This document shows, piece by piece, positions 1-10,841 of a stretch of DNA of 64,000 bases. Source of the stretch: Pseudomonas sp. H1h (GTDB taxonomy: Bacteria > Pseudomonadota > Gammaproteobacteria > Pseudomonadales > Pseudomonadaceae); the NCBI RefSeq assembly GCF_000633255.1, contig NZ_AYMJ01000016.1:100637-164636 (forward strand). Reading direction: 5' to 3'. Made by a program: the position numbers and the translations under genes. Under the pieces are notes generated by a model. That model had not been told where the DNA came from and did not search any database. It worked only from the letters and a program-made list of their open reading frames with translations. Each line of letters starts with the position of its first letter. The stretch's first letter is position 1.

Positions 1-20
1 TCGATAACCGTTAAACACTT

Positions 21-112
21 GCAGGAGCGAGCCATGCTCGCATATTGCGGATTGCGAGTCTGCGTAGAGGGTCGATCAACCCGACCTGCGCAGACCCGCT
101 CCTACAAATCGC
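21..112. repeat. degenerate REP-like inverted repeat
   Basis: The left arm reads AGGAGCGAGCCATGCTCG and the right arm ends CCCGCTCCTAC, so the outer parts match the mirror-image layout of the REP pairs elsewhere in the window, but the internal bases are strongly diverged. It lies just downstream of the ompR stop codon. Confidence 0.4.
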
Positions 113-115
113 CGA

Positions 116-856
116 TCACTTGGTAGCGGCGCCATCCGGTACGAACACGTAGCCCACGCCCCAGACAGTCTGGATGTAGCGCGGTTTCGACGGATCGGGT
201 TCGATCATCCGGCGCAGACGGGAAATCTGCACGTCGATGGAACGCTCCAACGCATCCCACTCGCGGCCACGGGCCAGGTTCATCAGTTTGTCGCGGGTCA
301 GCGGCTGACGCGCATTCATCACCAAGGCCTTGAGTACCGCAAACTCACCGGTGGTGAGCATGTGCACTTCGTCGCCTCGCTTCAGTTCGCGGGTCGCCAG
401 CGACAGCACGTAGTCACCGAAGGTGACGTTTTCGTCTTCGCTGCCCGGCGCACCCGGCACCGGAGCGGCCTGGCGACGCAGAACAGCCTTGACCCGGGCC
501 ATCAACTCGTCCGGGTTGAACGGCTTGGCCAGGTAGTCATCGGCGCCCAGTTCCAGGCCCTTGATGCGGCTCATCTCATCGCCCTTGGCGGTGAGCATGA
601 TGATCGGGATCTGGTTGTTTGCGGCCCGCAGGCGACGGCACGCGGTCAGACCGTCTTCGCCCGGCAACATCAGGTCGAGGACGACCAGGTTGAACACTTC
701 ACGCGACAGCAGACGGTCCATTTGCTCGGTGTTCGGTACGGCACGGGCGCGGTAGCCCTTGCTGACGAAAAAACGTTCCAGCAGGCTGCTCAGCCCCGGA
801 TCGTCGTCAACAATAAGAATTTTTTCGCCTTCAGCATTGTTTGCAGTGCTGCTCAT
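116..856 (-). CDS. ompR: OmpR/AmgR-type two-component response regulator
   Basis: This is a 246-residue DNA-binding response regulator. The receiver domain occupies about residues 12-125, with acidic residues D17-D19, the phosphoacceptor D61 in VVLDLMLPG, T89 and K111. The C-terminal winged helix of the OmpR/PhoB class ends in the typical IQTVWGVGYVF. The start is set by AAAAGGAG just upstream. The gene order ompR-tex-thioesterase-gshA matches what I recall of the amgR locus of P. aeruginosa, where the regulator works with the EnvZ/AmgS kinase in envelope stress. The kinase gene would lie left of this window and is not visible. Confidence 0.93.
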   Translation of the reverse strand: MSSTANNAEGEKILIVDDDPGLSSLLERFFVSKGYRARAVPNTEQMDRLLSREVFNLVVLDLMLPGEDGLTACRRLRAANNQIPIIMLTAKGDEMSRIKGLELGADDYLAKPFNPDELMARVKAVLRRQAAPVPGAPGSEDENVTFGDYVLSLATRELKRGDEVHMLTTGEFAVLKALVMNARQPLTRDKLMNLARGREWDALERSIDVQISRLRRMIEPDPSKPRYIQTVWGVGYVFVPDGAATK

Positions 857-1214
857 TGGATGCTCCTTTTAGCTCGGCGCGCATTATGGCGTAGCTGCCG
901 TTATACGCACCGTGTGCATTGTTAGCAGATTTTTCCTTCACTGCCAGAAAACCGGGGTTTATGCCTACAGACTGCTACACCCCCGAATGACAGAACGCTG
1001 GTTATAATGCGCGGCGTTTTGTGCCAGGCAACGTCTGAATCGTTACCGCAGGTGGCCGCGATTTTTTCCGGAGCTGCGCAGTAATTGTTCGATTTCACGG
1101 GTCAATGGGGTGCCTTTTGACCCAGGCAGCGGCAATTTTCTAGCCGCTCAACCAGACTCCGGGCCTTTATTTCCGTGCCTGCGAGCCTGCTTTCACAATA
1201 TGTCAGGTGGTTTT
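857..1214. other. divergent ompR / tex intergenic region
   Basis: No gene is seen in these 358 bases. They must hold the promoters of both flanking genes. A TATAAT hexamer at 1003-1008 on the plus strand is a possible -10 element for tex, but I see no convincing -35 partner. An open frame from 1110 runs into tex without a stop, but it lacks a ribosome site and resembles no Tex N terminus. Confidence 0.5.
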
Positions 1215-3539
1215 ATGGACAGCATCAACAGCCGCATCGCCGAGGAACTCGGCGTACGCCCGCAACAGGTCGAAGCGGCCGTCGCGCTACTCGATGAAGG
1301 CTCTACCGTTCCCTTCATCGCCCGTTACCGGAAAGAAGTCACCGGCAGCCTTGATGACACCCAGCTGCGTCATCTGGAAGAGCGTCTGCGCTACCTGCGA
1401 GAACTCGACGAACGGCGCATCAGCATCCTCGCCAGCATTGAGGAGCAAGGCAAACTCACTCCGGCCCTTGAGCGCGACATCAAGCTCGCCGACACCAAGA
1501 CCCGCCTCGAAGACTTGTACCTGCCGTACAAGCAGAAGCGCCGCACCAAGGGCCAGATCGCCCTGGAAGCTGGCCTCGGCGAACTGGCCGACGGTCTGTT
1601 CAATGACCCGAACCTGGCTCCTGAAGCCGAAGCCGCACGCTTCGTCGACGCCGAAAAAGGCGTGGCCGATGTGAAAGCTGCGCTCGAAGGCGCCAAGTAC
1701 ATCCTGATGGAACGTTTCGCCGAAGACGCCAGCCTGCTGGAAAAACTGCGTAACTACCTCAAGCAGGAAGCGACCATCAGTGCCCGCGTGATCGCCGGCA
1801 AGGAAGAAGAAGGCGCCAAGTTCCGCGACTACTTCGAACACGACGAACCGCTGAAAAGCATGCCGTCGCACCGCGCGCTCGCCATTTTCCGTGGCCGCAA
1901 CGAAGGTATCCTCAGCTCCGCGCTGAAAGTCGGCGACGAACTGCCAGGTACCATGCACCCGTGCGAGGGCATGATCGGCCAGCAATTCGGCATCCAGAAC
2001 CAGAACCGCCCGGCCGACAAATGGCTCGGCGAAGTGGTGCGCTGGACCTGGAAGGTCAAGCTCTACACCCACCTGGAAACCGACCTGCTCGGCGAACTGC
2101 GCGACGGCGCCGAAACCGAGGCGATCAACGTCTTTGCCCACAACCTGCACGACCTGCTGCTGGCCGCTCCGGCCGGCCCGCGCGCGACCCTGGGCCTCGA
2201 CCCGGGCTTGCGTACCGGCTGCAAGGTCGCCGTGGTCGATTCCACCGGCAAACTGCTGGATCACGCCACGGTTTACCCGCACGTGCCACACAACAAGTGG
2301 GATCAGACCATCGCCATCCTGGCCGCCCTGTGCGCCAAGCACTCGGTTGACCTGATCGCCATCGGCAACGGCACCGCCAGCCGCGAAACCGACAAACTGG
2401 CGATCGAACTGATCAAAAAATATCCAGCGATGAAGATGACCAAGGTCATGGTTTCCGAGGCCGGTGCATCGGTGTACTCGGCATCCGAACTGGCGGCCAA
2501 GGAATTCCCGGACCTGGACGTGTCGATCCGTGGCGCGGTGTCCATTGCTCGTCGCCTGCAGGATCCACTGGCTGAACTGGTGAAAATCGATCCGAAATCT
2601 ATCGGTGTCGGTCAGTACCAGCACGACGTCTCGCAGCTGAAACTGGCGCGTGGCCTGGATGCGGTGGTCGAGGACTGCGTGAACGCCGTCGGCGTCGATG
2701 TGAACACCGCATCCGTGGCGCTGTTGGCGCGGATCTCCGGCCTCAACGCAACGCTGGCGCAAAACATCGTCGCTCACCGCGACGAACACGGCGCGTTCAA
2801 AACCCGTGCAGCACTGAAGAAAGTCGCGCGTCTGGGCGAGAAAACCTTCGAACAGGCTGCAGGCTTCCTGCGTGTGATGAACGGCGACAACCCGCTGGAT
2901 TCCTCGGCCGTTCACCCGGAAGCCTATCCGCTGGTGCAACGCATTGCCGCTGAAACCGACCGCGACATTCGCTCGTTGATCGGCGATGCCGGGTTCCTCA
3001 AACGTCTGGATCCGAAGAAATTCACCGACGAGACCTTCGGCCTGCCAACCGTCACCGACATCATCCAGGAACTGGAAAAACCGGGCCGCGACCCGCGTCC
3101 GGAGTTCAAGACCGCCGAGTTCCAGGAAGGCGTCGAAGACCTCAAAGACCTGCAACTGGGGATGATCCTCGAAGGTGTCGTCACCAACGTGACCGCGTTC
3201 GGCGCATTCGTCGACATCGGCGTGCATCAGGACGGTCTGGTGCACATCTCGGCGCTGTCGGAGAAGTTCATCAAGGACCCGCGCGAAGCCGTGAAAGCCG
3301 GTGACGTGGTGAAAGTGAAGGTCATGGAAGTCGACATCCCGCGCAAACGCGTCGGCCTGTCGATGCGCATGGGCGACACCCCGGGCGAGAAGATCGACGG
3401 TGCCCGTGGCTCGCGTCCGGGCTCGGCCCAGCGCCAGCCATCGAACAACACGCCACGCAAGGAAACCGCAACCGCAGCGCCGGTGAACAATGCGATGGCC
3501 TCGCTGTTCGCCAACGCCAAGCAGTTGAAGAAACGCTGA
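1215..3539 (+). CDS. tex: Tex family RNA-binding transcriptional accessory protein
   Basis: The 774-residue product matches the length and domain order of Tex. An N-terminal helical region starts [14 protein letters not shown] YqgF/RuvX-like fold begins near residue 325 ([17 protein letters not shown]). Helix-hairpin-helix segments follow near residues 500-560, and a C-terminal S1 RNA-binding domain lies near 645-715 ([21 protein letters not shown]). Family members bind nucleic acid and are linked to transcription and RNA handling. The frame is open back to 1110, but the ATG at 1215 has the ribosome site AGGTGG and the family's N terminus. It overlaps the next gene by one base, so the two are probably co-translated. 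Confidence 0.95.
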   Translation: MDSINSRIAEELGVRPQQVEAAVALLDEGSTVPFIARYRKEVTGSLDDTQLRHLEERLRYLRELDERRISILASIEEQGKLTPALERDIKLADTKTRLEDLYLPYKQKRRTKGQIALEAGLGELADGLFNDPNLAPEAEAARFVDAEKGVADVKAALEGAKYILMERFAEDASLLEKLRNYLKQEATISARVIAGKEEEGAKFRDYFEHDEPLKSMPSHRALAIFRGRNEGILSSALKVGDELPGTMHPCEGMIGQQFGIQNQNRPADKWLGEVVRWTWKVKLYTHLETDLLGELRDGAETEAINVFAHNLHDLLLAAPAGPRATLGLDPGLRTGCKVAVVDSTGKLLDHATVYPHVPHNKWDQTIAILAALCAKHSVDLIAIGNGTASRETDKLAIELIKKYPAMKMTKVMVSEAGASVYSASELAAKEFPDLDVSIRGAVSIARRLQDPLAELVKIDPKSIGVGQYQHDVSQLKLARGLDAVVEDCVNAVGVDVNTASVALLARISGLNATLAQNIVAHRDEHGAFKTRAALKKVARLGEKTFEQAAGFLRVMNGDNPLDSSAVHPEAYPLVQRIAAETDRDIRSLIGDAGFLKRLDPKKFTDETFGLPTVTDIIQELEKPGRDPRPEFKTAEFQEGVEDLKDLQLGMILEGVVTNVTAFGAFVDIGVHQDGLVHISALSEKFIKDPREAVKAGDVVKVKVMEVDIPRKRVGLSMRMGDTPGEKIDGARGSRPGSAQRQPSNNTPRKETATAAPVNNAMASLFANAKQLKKR

Positions 3540-3922
3540 TGGAGATTCCGGCCGGGCTCGTCGAGAGCGCGTTTTTCAAGCTGTTGGGTTGCCGCCTGCA
3601 CAGCCTGGAAACCGGGGTGGCGCAAGTCGCCCTGGTGCTGGAACCGGAACTGCGCAACCGCGGCGGCAAATTGCACGGTGGCGCGCTGTTCAGTCTGGTC
3701 GACATCGCCATGGGGCTGGCCTGTTCCAGCACCCACGGCTTCGATCAGCAGAGCGCGACCATCGAGTGCAAGATCAACTACATCCGCGCCGTTTCCGACG
3801 GCGAGGTGCTGTGCACGGCGCGGGTGATCCACCCGGGCCGCCGCACGCTGGTGGTCGAAGCCGACGTGATGCAGGGCGACAAACTGGTCGCAAAAGCGCA
3901 AGGCACGTTCGCTGTCCTGTAG
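3539..3922 (+). CDS. PaaI/hotdog-fold thioesterase
   Basis: This 127-residue single hotdog-domain protein belongs to the PaaI/YbgC-like acyl-CoA thioesterases. The signature NRGGKLHGGALFSLVDIAMG lies at residues 40-59, with the conserved HGG at 46-48 and acidic D55 in the active-site helix. The family hydrolyses acyl-CoA thioesters in the cytoplasm; the substrate here cannot be told. The start codon overlaps the tex stop (TGATG), and the tex-thioesterase-gshA order matches what I recall of P. aeruginosa. Confidence 0.85.
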   Translation: MEIPAGLVESAFFKLLGCRLHSLETGVAQVALVLEPELRNRGGKLHGGALFSLVDIAMGLACSSTHGFDQQSATIECKINYIRAVSDGEVLCTARVIHPGRRTLVVEADVMQGDKLVAKAQGTFAVL

Positions 3923-3979
3923 CTTGTCGTCATCAATTTGAGTTAATTTCGGCGCTGTGATCGCAGCGTCGAGCTTTTC

Positions 3980-4070
3980 TGTGGGAGCGGGCTTGCTCGC
4001 GAAGAGGGAGTGTCAGGCAGCATCAGGTCGCCTGACACGACGCCTTCGCGAGCAAGCCCGCTCCCACAGG
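3980..4070. repeat. REP pair (inverted, GGGCTTGC subtype)
   Basis: Two mirror-image copies of GTGGGAGCGGGCTTGCTCGC are separated by about 45 bases that themselves contain GTCAGGC/GCCTGAC complementarity. It sits between the thioesterase and gshA. Confidence 0.9.
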
Positions 4071-4240
4071 AACGGCATGATCTTCGCGTGCATCTGCCAG
4101 ATTCAGGGATTGAAGTCGGCGGTTCGAAAGGGGCTTCGTGAGCCCAAAAAACCAGGCGAAAACGCCAGTTTCAACTTCACCCTTGTAGACCGTCCTGCCC
4201 ACCCCCATATTGGGGCGACTGACGCGTGAAGGAATCCAAA

Positions 4241-5824
4241 TTGAGCGAACTTCTCAACCGCCGCCTGGCTCTGCTCGGCGAGCGCGCCAACCTCTCTCTG
4301 CTCGAACAGTGCCTCCACGGTATCGAACGTGAATGCCTGCGCGTGACCAGCGAAGGTCGTCTGGCGCAAACGCCGCACCCCGAAGCCTTGGGTTCCGCGC
4401 TGACCAACGAACAGATCACCACTGACTATTCCGAGTCGCTGCTGGAGTTCATCACGCCCGCCCTGCCCGACCCGGCTGACACCCTGGCGAGCCTGGACAA
4501 GATTCATCGCTTTGCCTACAGCAAGCTCGGCGACGAGTACCTGTGGAGTCCATCGATGCCGTGCCCGTTGCCGGCCGAGGAAGACATCCCGATCGCCTAT
4601 TACGGCACCTCCAACATCGGTCAGCTCAAGTACGTCTACCGCAAGGGCCTGGCCCTGCGGTACGGCAAGACCATGCAGTGCATCGCCGGGATTCACTACA
4701 ACTTTTCCCTGCCGGAAAAGCTCTGGCCGCTGCTGCGCGAAGCCGAGGGTTTCGTCGGCACCGACCGCGACTTCCAGTCGTCGTCCTACATCGCGCTGAT
4801 CCGTAATTTCCGTCGCTACAGCTGGCTGCTGATGTACCTGTTCGGTGCATCGCCGGCGCTGGACGCCGGCTTCCTGCGCGGCCGTTCGCACCAGTTGGAA
4901 CAGCTCGATCCGGACACCCTGTACCTGCCGTACGCCACCAGCCTGCGCATGAGCGACCTCGGTTATCAGAGCAATGCCCAGGCCGGTCTGACCCCGTGCT
5001 ACAACGATCTGGCGAGCTACACCGACAGTCTGCGCAAAGCCGTGGCCACGCCGTACGCGCCGTACGTTGAAGTCGGCACGCACAAGGATGGCGAGTGGGT
5101 GCAGCTCAACACCAACATCCTGCAAATCGAAAACGAGTACTACTCCAACATCCGCCCGAAACGCGTGACCTACACCGGCGAGCGGCCGATCCAGGCCCTG
5201 GTCGCCCGTGGCATCCAGTACGTCGAAGTGCGCTGCCTGGACATCAACCCGTTCCTGCCAATGGGGATCGACGTCACCGAGTCGCGCTTCCTCGACGCGT
5301 TCCTGCTGTACTGCGCGCTGAACGACAGCCCGTTGCTGACCAACACTTCGTGCGGCAATGCCACCTCGAACTTCCTCAGCGTGGTCAAGGAAGGTCGCCG
5401 GCCGGGCCTGCAATTGCAGCGTGATGGTCAGCCGGTCGAGATGAAAGCCTGGGCGGCAGAACTGCTGGAGCAAATTGCGCCACTGGCAGCACTGCTGGAT
5501 CAGAGCCATGGCGGCGATGCGCACAGCAAGGCGCTGGATGCACAACTGGCCAAGGTCAGCGACCCGTCCCTGACGCCATCCGCGCAGGTGCTGGCGGCGA
5601 TGGCTGAGCATAAGGAAAGCTTTGCGCAGTTCTCGTTGCGTCAGAGCCAGGCGCATGCCGAGTTCTTCCGCAGCGAGCCGTTGGCAGCTGAGGAACAGGC
5701 GAAGTTTGAAGAACTGGCGCGGTCTTCGCTGGCGCAACAGGCTGAGCTGGAGCAGAACGAGGTTGGCGATTTCGATGTGTTTGTCGGGTCGTATCAGGCG
5801 AGTATTCTGGCGATCAGCAACTGA
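4241..5824 (+). CDS. gshA: glutamate-cysteine ligase
   Basis: The enzyme joins L-glutamate and L-cysteine, the first and rate-limiting step of glutathione synthesis in the cytoplasm. The product is recognised as the enterobacterial-type ligase by [10 protein letters not shown] near the N terminus, [13 protein letters not shown], and [16 protein letters not shown] in the middle. The start is the TTG at 4241: AAGGA at 4229-4233 gives correct spacing and yields 527 residues, the family length I recall. An upstream in-frame GTG at 4226 overlaps that ribosome site and is less likely. An imperfect terminator hairpin follows the stop. Confidence 0.93.
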   Translation: MSELLNRRLALLGERANLSLLEQCLHGIERECLRVTSEGRLAQTPHPEALGSALTNEQITTDYSESLLEFITPALPDPADTLASLDKIHRFAYSKLGDEYLWSPSMPCPLPAEEDIPIAYYGTSNIGQLKYVYRKGLALRYGKTMQCIAGIHYNFSLPEKLWPLLREAEGFVGTDRDFQSSSYIALIRNFRRYSWLLMYLFGASPALDAGFLRGRSHQLEQLDPDTLYLPYATSLRMSDLGYQSNAQAGLTPCYNDLASYTDSLRKAVATPYAPYVEVGTHKDGEWVQLNTNILQIENEYYSNIRPKRVTYTGERPIQALVARGIQYVEVRCLDINPFLPMGIDVTESRFLDAFLLYCALNDSPLLTNTSCGNATSNFLSVVKEGRRPGLQLQRDGQPVEMKAWAAELLEQIAPLAALLDQSHGGDAHSKALDAQLAKVSDPSLTPSAQVLAAMAEHKESFAQFSLRQSQAHAEFFRSEPLAAEEQAKFEELARSSLAQQAELEQNEVGDFDVFVGSYQASILAISN

Positions 5825-5830
5825 CATCAG

Positions 5831-5849
5831 AAGGTTCTTCGAACCTTTT
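5831..5849 (+). terminator. possible terminator after gshA
   Basis: AAGGTTC (5831-5837) and GAACCTT (5841-5847) form a 7-bp stem with a three-base loop, followed by TT. The short T-run makes it a weak candidate. Confidence 0.45.
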
Positions 5850-5912
5850 CGCGAGCAGGCTCGCTCCCACATTGGATTGCAATCTCCTGTGGGAGCGAGC
5901 CTGCTCGCGAAT
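5848..5912. repeat. REP pair (GAGCCTGC subtype)
   Basis: Mirror-image copies CGCGAGCAGGCTCGCTCCCA and TGGGAGCGAGCCTGCTCGCG are separated by about 20 bases. It lies between gshA and the tau operon. Confidence 0.9.
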
Positions 5913-5958
5913 GACCGCACAGCGGCTAGGCTTAGATTTTTCCGCTCATAAGCTAAGT

Positions 5959-5980
5959 CTAAAAAGTTATTTATTTTTAG
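5959..5980 (+). promoter_or_regulatory. AT-rich element upstream of tauA
   Basis: The stretch TCTAAAAAGTTATTTATTTT starts here, about 65 bases before the tauA start. A close variant lies ahead of the sfnB operon (25361-25384) and between a TonB receptor and a LysR gene (53400-53422). It may be a CysB-type or other sulfur-control site, which is inference. Confidence 0.4.
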
Positions 5981-6044
5981 TTTCTTAGATCATTTAGTCT
6001 CCTGTCACGCCGATCGTCGGTCGCCTGATTTGGAGCACGCCCCC

Positions 6045-7022
6045 ATGAAACTGAATTTCCCGCTTCGCCTGTTGGCCGTGGCCTCTCTGGCTGCTGCGAG
6101 CTTTCTGGCCCAGGCCGCCGACCTCACCGTCGCCTACCAAACCACCGTTGACCCGGCGAAAGTCGCACAGGCCGACGGCGCTTACGAAAAAGCCACCAAG
6201 GCCGACATCAGCTGGCGCAAGTTCGACAACGGCGCCGACATCATTGCCGCCATCGCCTCCGGTGACGTGCAGATCGGTTACCTGGGTTCGAGCCCGCTGA
6301 CCGCCGCGATCACCCGCAAGGTTCCGGTGGAAACCTTCCTCATCGCTACCCAGATCGGCGCCGCCGAAGCACTGGTCGCTCGCGACGGTTCCGGGATCAA
6401 CACTGCGCAGGATCTGGTCGGCAAGAAAATCGCCGTGCCGTTCGTGTCTACCGGTCATTACAGCCTGCTCGCGGCGCTGAAGCACTGGAACATCGACCCG
6501 TCGAAAGTCACCGTGCTCAACCTCGCGCCCCCAGCGATCATCGCCGCTTGGAAACGCGGTGACATCGACGCCACTTACGTGTGGGATCCGGCACTCGGCG
6601 TGGCCAAGGAGAACGGCAAGGTGCTGATCACCTCCGGCGAGCTGGCCAAGTTCGGTGCACCGACTTTCGATGCGTGGATCGTGCGCAAGGACTTCGCCGA
6701 GAAGCACCCGGACATCGTCACCGCGTTCGCCAAGGTCACCCTCGACGCCTACGCCGATTACCGCAAAGACCCGAAAGCCTGGCTCGCCGACCAATCCAAC
6801 GTCGACAAACTGGTGAAACTCTCAGGCGCCAAGGCCAGCGACATTCCTTTGCTGCTGCAAGGCAACGTCTACCCGCTGGCGGCTGATCAAGTGATCACCC
6901 TCGGCGCGCCGACCACCAAGGCCATCACCGACACCGCCGCGTTCCTCAAGGAGCAAGGCAAGGTCGAAGCCGTACTGCCGGACTACGCGCCGTACGTCAG
7001 CGCCAAATACATCACCAACTGA
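6045..7022 (+). CDS. tauA: taurine ABC transporter substrate-binding protein
   Basis: This 325-residue periplasmic binding protein delivers taurine to TauBC. A Sec signal peptide spans residues 1-24 (cleavage after AQA), and the mature protein begins [20 protein letters not shown]. The NMT1/SsuA-like bilobed fold is shown by [12 protein letters not shown] and the typical [13 protein letters not shown] region. The ATG at 6045 is preceded by GGAG; the frame opens slightly earlier at a TTG that would spoil the signal peptide. It heads a tauABC operon, with TauD after a REP element. Confidence 0.93.
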   Translation: MKLNFPLRLLAVASLAAASFLAQAADLTVAYQTTVDPAKVAQADGAYEKATKADISWRKFDNGADIIAAIASGDVQIGYLGSSPLTAAITRKVPVETFLIATQIGAAEALVARDGSGINTAQDLVGKKIAVPFVSTGHYSLLAALKHWNIDPSKVTVLNLAPPAIIAAWKRGDIDATYVWDPALGVAKENGKVLITSGELAKFGAPTFDAWIVRKDFAEKHPDIVTAFAKVTLDAYADYRKDPKAWLADQSNVDKLVKLSGAKASDIPLLLQGNVYPLAADQVITLGAPTTKAITDTAAFLKEQGKVEAVLPDYAPYVSAKYITN

Positions 7023-7038
7023 TCGGGAGTTAACCGCG

Positions 7039-7833
7039 ATGGCCTTGCTACAGCTGGAGCGCATCAGCGCACAGTATCCCGGCAGCCCTGCACCGGTGCT
7101 GGCGGACATTTCCCTGACCCTCGGGCCTCAGCAGTTGCTGGTAGCCCTCGGCCCGTCCGGCAGTGGCAAGACTTCGCTGTTGAACCTGATTGCCGGCTTC
7201 GTCGAACCCAGCGCCGGGCGCATCACCCTCGACGGCGTGCCGGTCAAAGGCCCGAGCGCCGAACGTGGCGTGGTGTTCCAGGACGATGCTTTGTTGCCAT
7301 GGCAGGACGTATTGGCCAACGTGGCGTTTGGTCTGGAACTGGCCGGTGTCGCCAAGGAGAAACGCGAGAGGATCGCCCGCGAAATGCTTGCGCTGGTCGA
7401 TCTTTCCGGCTTTGAAAGCCGCCGTATCTGGCAGCTCTCCGGCGGCCAGAAACAGCGCGTTGGCCTGGCCCGCGCCCTCGCTGCCGACCCGCGCGTGCTG
7501 CTGATGGACGAACCCTTCGGCGCCCTCGACGCGTTCACCCGCGAACAGATGCAGGAGCTGTTGCTGCAAGTCTGGCAGCGCACCGCCAAGCCGGTTTTCC
7601 TGATTACCCATGACATTGAAGAAGCGGTGTTCCTCGCCACTGACCTGATTTTGCTCGCGCCGAATCCGGGGCAGATCGTCGAGCGTCTGCACCTGGATTT
7701 CGGTCAGCGTTACGCCGCCGGCGAGTCCGCCCGCGCAATCAAATCCGACCCGCGATTTATCGAAACCCGCGAGCACGTGCTGAGCAAAGTGTTCTCGCAA
7801 CGCAGCGCCGTTCAGCGGCAGGAGCGCGCATGA
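7039..7833 (+). CDS. tauB: taurine ABC transporter ATP-binding protein
   Basis: This 264-residue nucleotide-binding subunit powers taurine import. Walker A is GPSGSGKTS (residues 38-46), the ABC signature is [15 protein letters not shown], and Walker B is [18 protein letters not shown], followed by the H-loop [12 protein letters not shown]. The sequence belongs to the nitrate/sulfonate/taurine class. It starts 16 bases after tauA and overlaps tauC by four bases (ATGA), the usual sign of a tightly coupled operon. Confidence 0.94.
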   Translation: MALLQLERISAQYPGSPAPVLADISLTLGPQQLLVALGPSGSGKTSLLNLIAGFVEPSAGRITLDGVPVKGPSAERGVVFQDDALLPWQDVLANVAFGLELAGVAKEKRERIAREMLALVDLSGFESRRIWQLSGGQKQRVGLARALAADPRVLLMDEPFGALDAFTREQMQELLLQVWQRTAKPVFLITHDIEEAVFLATDLILLAPNPGQIVERLHLDFGQRYAAGESARAIKSDPRFIETREHVLSKVFSQRSAVQRQERA

Positions 7834-8663
7834 GCAGTTACGACGTTTCCGCCCCGGCGGTAAAAACCCCATCGGTGGTGATTCCTGTGCGCCGCAGCCT
7901 CAGCACGCGCTGGATCAGCCTGCTGACCTTGCTCGCTTTGCTGGTGATCTGGTGGGCCGTAACAGCCACCGGCCTGATCGAACCCCTGTTCCTGCCACCG
8001 CCGTCCGCCGTGCTGCAAAAAGGCTGGTTGCTGGCGACCACGGGCTATATGGATTCGACCCTGTGGCAGCACTTGGGCGCGAGCTTGAGCCGCATTGGTC
8101 TGGGCCTTGGTTTTGCGATTCTGACGGCGGTGCCGGTGGGTATCGCCATCGGCGCCAACCGTATCGCCCGTGGCGTGCTCGATCCGCTGATCGAGTTCTA
8201 TCGGCCGATTCCGCCCCTGGCCTATCTGCCGCTGATCGTGATCTGGTGCGGCATCGGCGAGTTGTCGAAAGTGCTGCTGATCTACCTGGCGATTTTCGCG
8301 CCGATTGCCATTGCTACCGCCACCGGCGTTCGCACCGTAGATCCGGCCAAACTGCGCGCCGCGCAGTCGTTGGGCGCCACTCGCGCCCAACTGATCCGCC
8401 ATGTGATTTTGCCCAGCGCCCTGCCGGACATTCTCACCGGTGTGCGCATTGGTCTGGGTGTTGGCTGGTCGACATTGGTCGCCGCTGAACTGATCGCTGC
8501 CACCAGCGGTTTGGGCTTCATGGTGCAGTCGGCCGCGCAGTTCCTCGTCACCGATGTGGTGGTGCTGGGGATTCTGGTGATTGCCCTGATCGCCTTTGCC
8601 ATGGAAATGGGCCTGCGCGCCCTGCAGCGCAAACTGGTGCCGTGGCACGGCCAGGCGCACTGA
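7830..8663 (+). CDS. tauC: taurine ABC transporter permease
   Basis: The 277-residue inner-membrane permease has about six hydrophobic segments, the first near residues 29-48. It contains the ATPase-contact (EAA-like) stretch [20 protein letters not shown] and a C-terminal segment typical of SsuC/TauC. It is translationally coupled to tauB through an ATGA overlap. Together with TauA and TauB it forms the taurine importer. Confidence 0.93.
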   Translation: MSSYDVSAPAVKTPSVVIPVRRSLSTRWISLLTLLALLVIWWAVTATGLIEPLFLPPPSAVLQKGWLLATTGYMDSTLWQHLGASLSRIGLGLGFAILTAVPVGIAIGANRIARGVLDPLIEFYRPIPPLAYLPLIVIWCGIGELSKVLLIYLAIFAPIAIATATGVRTVDPAKLRAAQSLGATRAQLIRHVILPSALPDILTGVRIGLGVGWSTLVAAELIAATSGLGFMVQSAAQFLVTDVVVLGILVIALIAFAMEMGLRALQRKLVPWHGQAH

Positions 8664-8683
8664 CAAATTTGATGTGAACACAC

Positions 8684-8774
8684 CTGTGGGAGCGAGCCTG
8701 CTCGCGAAAGCGTCGGAGCAGTCACTGCACTGTCGCCTGACACGCAGCATTCGCGAGCAGGCTCGCTCCCACAA
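8684..8774. repeat. REP pair between tauC and tauD
   Basis: Mirror-image GTGGGAGCGAGCCTGCTCGC copies are separated by about 45 bases holding GTCGCCTGACACG, similar to the spacer of the 3980-4070 pair. It lies inside what should be one transcription unit. Confidence 0.9.
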
Positions 8775-8806
8775 AAGCATCACACCCCGAATTCTAGAGA
8801 ACCATC

Positions 8807-9649
8807 ATGAGCAGCCTGACTATCACCCCCTTAAGCTCGGCCCTCGGCGCACAGATCAGTGGCGTCGATATCAGCCAGCCGCTGAACCTGGAACAGCGCG
8901 ACGCCATCGAGCAGGCACTGCTCAAGTATCAAGTGCTGTTCTTCCGCAACCAGCCGATCGAGCCGCCACAACAGGCGCGTTTTGCGGCGTACTTCGGCGA
9001 CCTGCACATTCACCCGATCTACCCCAATGTGCCGGAGCAGCCTGAAGTGCTGATCCTCGACACCGCTGTCACCGACGTGCGCGACAACGCAATCTGGCAC
9101 ACCGACGTGACCTTCCTGCCGACCCCGGCGATGGGCGCGGTACTCAGCGCCAAGCTGCTGCCGGAGTTTGGCGGCGACACCTTGTGGGCCAGCGGGATTG
9201 CTGCGTATGAGGCCCTGTCGGCGCCTGTGAAAGCCTTGCTCGAAGGGCTGACAGCAACCCATGATTTCACCCGTTCGTTTCCGCTGGAACGCTACGGCAA
9301 CACGCCCGATGCACTGGCGCAATGGGAAGAGGCACGGCGCAAGAATCCGCCGCTGTCGCATCCGGTGATCCGCACCCACCCGGTGAGCGGACGCCGCTCG
9401 TTGTTCGTCAACGAAGGCTTCACGTCGAAGATCAACGAGCTGTCGGAAACCGAAAGCGAAGCGATGCTGAAGTTTCTGTTCGCCCACGCGACGCGACCGG
9501 AATTCACCATTCGCTGGCGCTGGCAGAAGGACGACATTGCGTTCTGGGACAACCGCGTGACGCAGCATTACGCGGTGGATGATTACCGGCCGGCGCGGCG
9601 GGTGATGCAGCGGGCTACGGTGTTGGGGGATGTGCCTTTCTTTCGCTGA
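8807..9649 (+). CDS. tauD: taurine dioxygenase
   Basis: This Fe(II)/2-oxoglutarate-dependent dioxygenase hydroxylates taurine at C1, so that it breaks down to sulfite and aminoacetaldehyde. The 280-residue product has the iron ligands H98 and D100 (IWHTDVTF) and H254 (TQHYAVDDY), and the 2-oxoglutarate-binding R265. These positions are almost the same as in E. coli TauD. It follows tauABC after a REP element, with AGAGAACC before the ATG. Confidence 0.94.
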   Translation: MSSLTITPLSSALGAQISGVDISQPLNLEQRDAIEQALLKYQVLFFRNQPIEPPQQARFAAYFGDLHIHPIYPNVPEQPEVLILDTAVTDVRDNAIWHTDVTFLPTPAMGAVLSAKLLPEFGGDTLWASGIAAYEALSAPVKALLEGLTATHDFTRSFPLERYGNTPDALAQWEEARRKNPPLSHPVIRTHPVSGRRSLFVNEGFTSKINELSETESEAMLKFLFAHATRPEFTIRWRWQKDDIAFWDNRVTQHYAVDDYRPARRVMQRATVLGDVPFFR

Positions 9650-9681
9650 GTATCGAGATCTTCAGTAACTGAAGCGGCCCC

Positions 9682-9746
9682 TTCGCGAGCAGGCTCGCTC
9701 CCACATTGAAACGCGTTTCCCTGTGGAAGCGAGCCTGCTCGCGAAA
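9682..9746. repeat. REP pair at a convergent junction
   Basis: CTTCGCGAGCAGGCTCGCTC and its mirror (with one change, TGGAAGCGAGC) lie between tauD and the convergent aldo/keto reductase. Confidence 0.9.
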
Positions 9747-9765
9747 GCTTTTTGCAGCTTGAACG

Positions 9766-10803
9766 TTACTCCGCCGTCGAAGGCTTCTCCCACAGATTGA
9801 TCCCGCCCTCTTGGGCAAACCGGTCAATCTCCGCCAACTCTTCAGCACTGAAGTTCAGGTTCTTCAACGCCCCGACGTTCTCGACAATCTGCTCCGGCCG
9901 GCTCGCGCCGATCAGCGCCGAGGTCACCCGTGGATCACGCAGGGTCCAGGCCAATGCCAGTTGCGCCAGGCTCTGGCCGCGACGCTTGGCAATCTCGTTC
10001 AACGCGCGAACGTGCGCAATGTTCGCTTCGGACAAGTGCGAAGCCTGCAGCGAACCGCCACCCGGACGATTGACCCGCGCATCCGCCGGTACGCCGTTGA
10101 GGTACTTGTCGGTCAGCAGACCTTGCGCCAACGGGGTGAACGCAATCACGCCAGTGCCGAGCTCATCGGTGGTGTCGAGCAGGTCCTTTTCCACCCAGCG
10201 GTTGAGCAGGTTGTACGCCGGCTGATGAATCAGCAGCGGCACTTTCCACTCTTTGAGCAGCGCAGCGATCTCGCGGGTTTTCACCCCGGAATACGACGAG
10301 ATACCGATGTACAACGCCTTGCCCTGCTGCACCGCAGTGGCGAGGGCGCTGGCGGTTTCTTCCAGCGGGGTGTCCGGGTCGAAGCGGTGCGAATAAAAGA
10401 TATCCACATAGTCCAGGCCCAGGCGCTGCAGGCTCTGATCGAGGCTGGCCAACACGTATTTGCGCGAGCCGCCGCCCTGGCCATAAGGGCCGGGCCACAT
10501 GTCCCAGCCGGCCTTGCTGGAGATGATCAGCTCATCGCGGTACTGCTTGAAGTCTTCACGCAGCAGGCGACCGAAATTGATCTCGGCGCTGCCGTACGGC
10601 GGGCCGTAGTTGTTGGCGAGGTCGAAGTGGTTGATGCCCAGGTCGAACGCGGTACGCAGCAAGGCGCGCTGGGTGTCGATCGGCGTGCTGTCGCCAAAGT
10701 TGTGCCACAGGCCCAGCGACAGCGCGGGTAACACCAGACCACTGCGGCCGACGCGGCGGTAAGGGATGGAGTCGTAGCGGTTTTCGGCAGCGGTGTAAGT
10801 CAT
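9766..10803 (-). CDS. aldo/keto reductase, YghZ/GPR-like
   Basis: This 345-residue NAD(P)H-dependent reductase resembles the E. coli YghZ (L-glyceraldehyde 3-phosphate reductase) and Kv-beta branch. The catalytic tetrad can be seen: the D and Y of HFDLANNYGPPYGSAE, the K of IISSKAGWDMWPGPYG, and the H of FYSHRFDPDTP. A C-terminal cofactor region contains TSALIGASRPEQI. The ribosome site is AGAGG. It lies downstream of the flavin monooxygenase on the same strand, separated by a REP element, so it may be the last gene of a receptor-monooxygenase-reductase operon. Its substrate is unknown. Confidence 0.85.
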   Translation of the reverse strand: MTYTAAENRYDSIPYRRVGRSGLVLPALSLGLWHNFGDSTPIDTQRALLRTAFDLGINHFDLANNYGPPYGSAEINFGRLLREDFKQYRDELIISSKAGWDMWPGPYGQGGGSRKYVLASLDQSLQRLGLDYVDIFYSHRFDPDTPLEETASALATAVQQGKALYIGISSYSGVKTREIAALLKEWKVPLLIHQPAYNLLNRWVEKDLLDTTDELGTGVIAFTPLAQGLLTDKYLNGVPADARVNRPGGGSLQASHLSEANIAHVRALNEIAKRRGQSLAQLALAWTLRDPRVTSALIGASRPEQIVENVGALKNLNFSAEELAEIDRFAQEGGINLWEKPSTAE

Positions 10804-10841
10804 CGAATCCTCTCTTGTCTGTCTTCAATGGGTGTCGACTT

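Noticed and set aside
1287..3245. Long minus-strand open frame opposite tex
   Set aside because: It is a codon-bias shadow of tex with no ribosome site, family motif or sensible composition.
4103..5920. 605-codon minus-strand frame opposite gshA
   Set aside because: It runs through the gshA coding region and flanking REP elements and is rich in H, Q and R, as expected of an antisense shadow.
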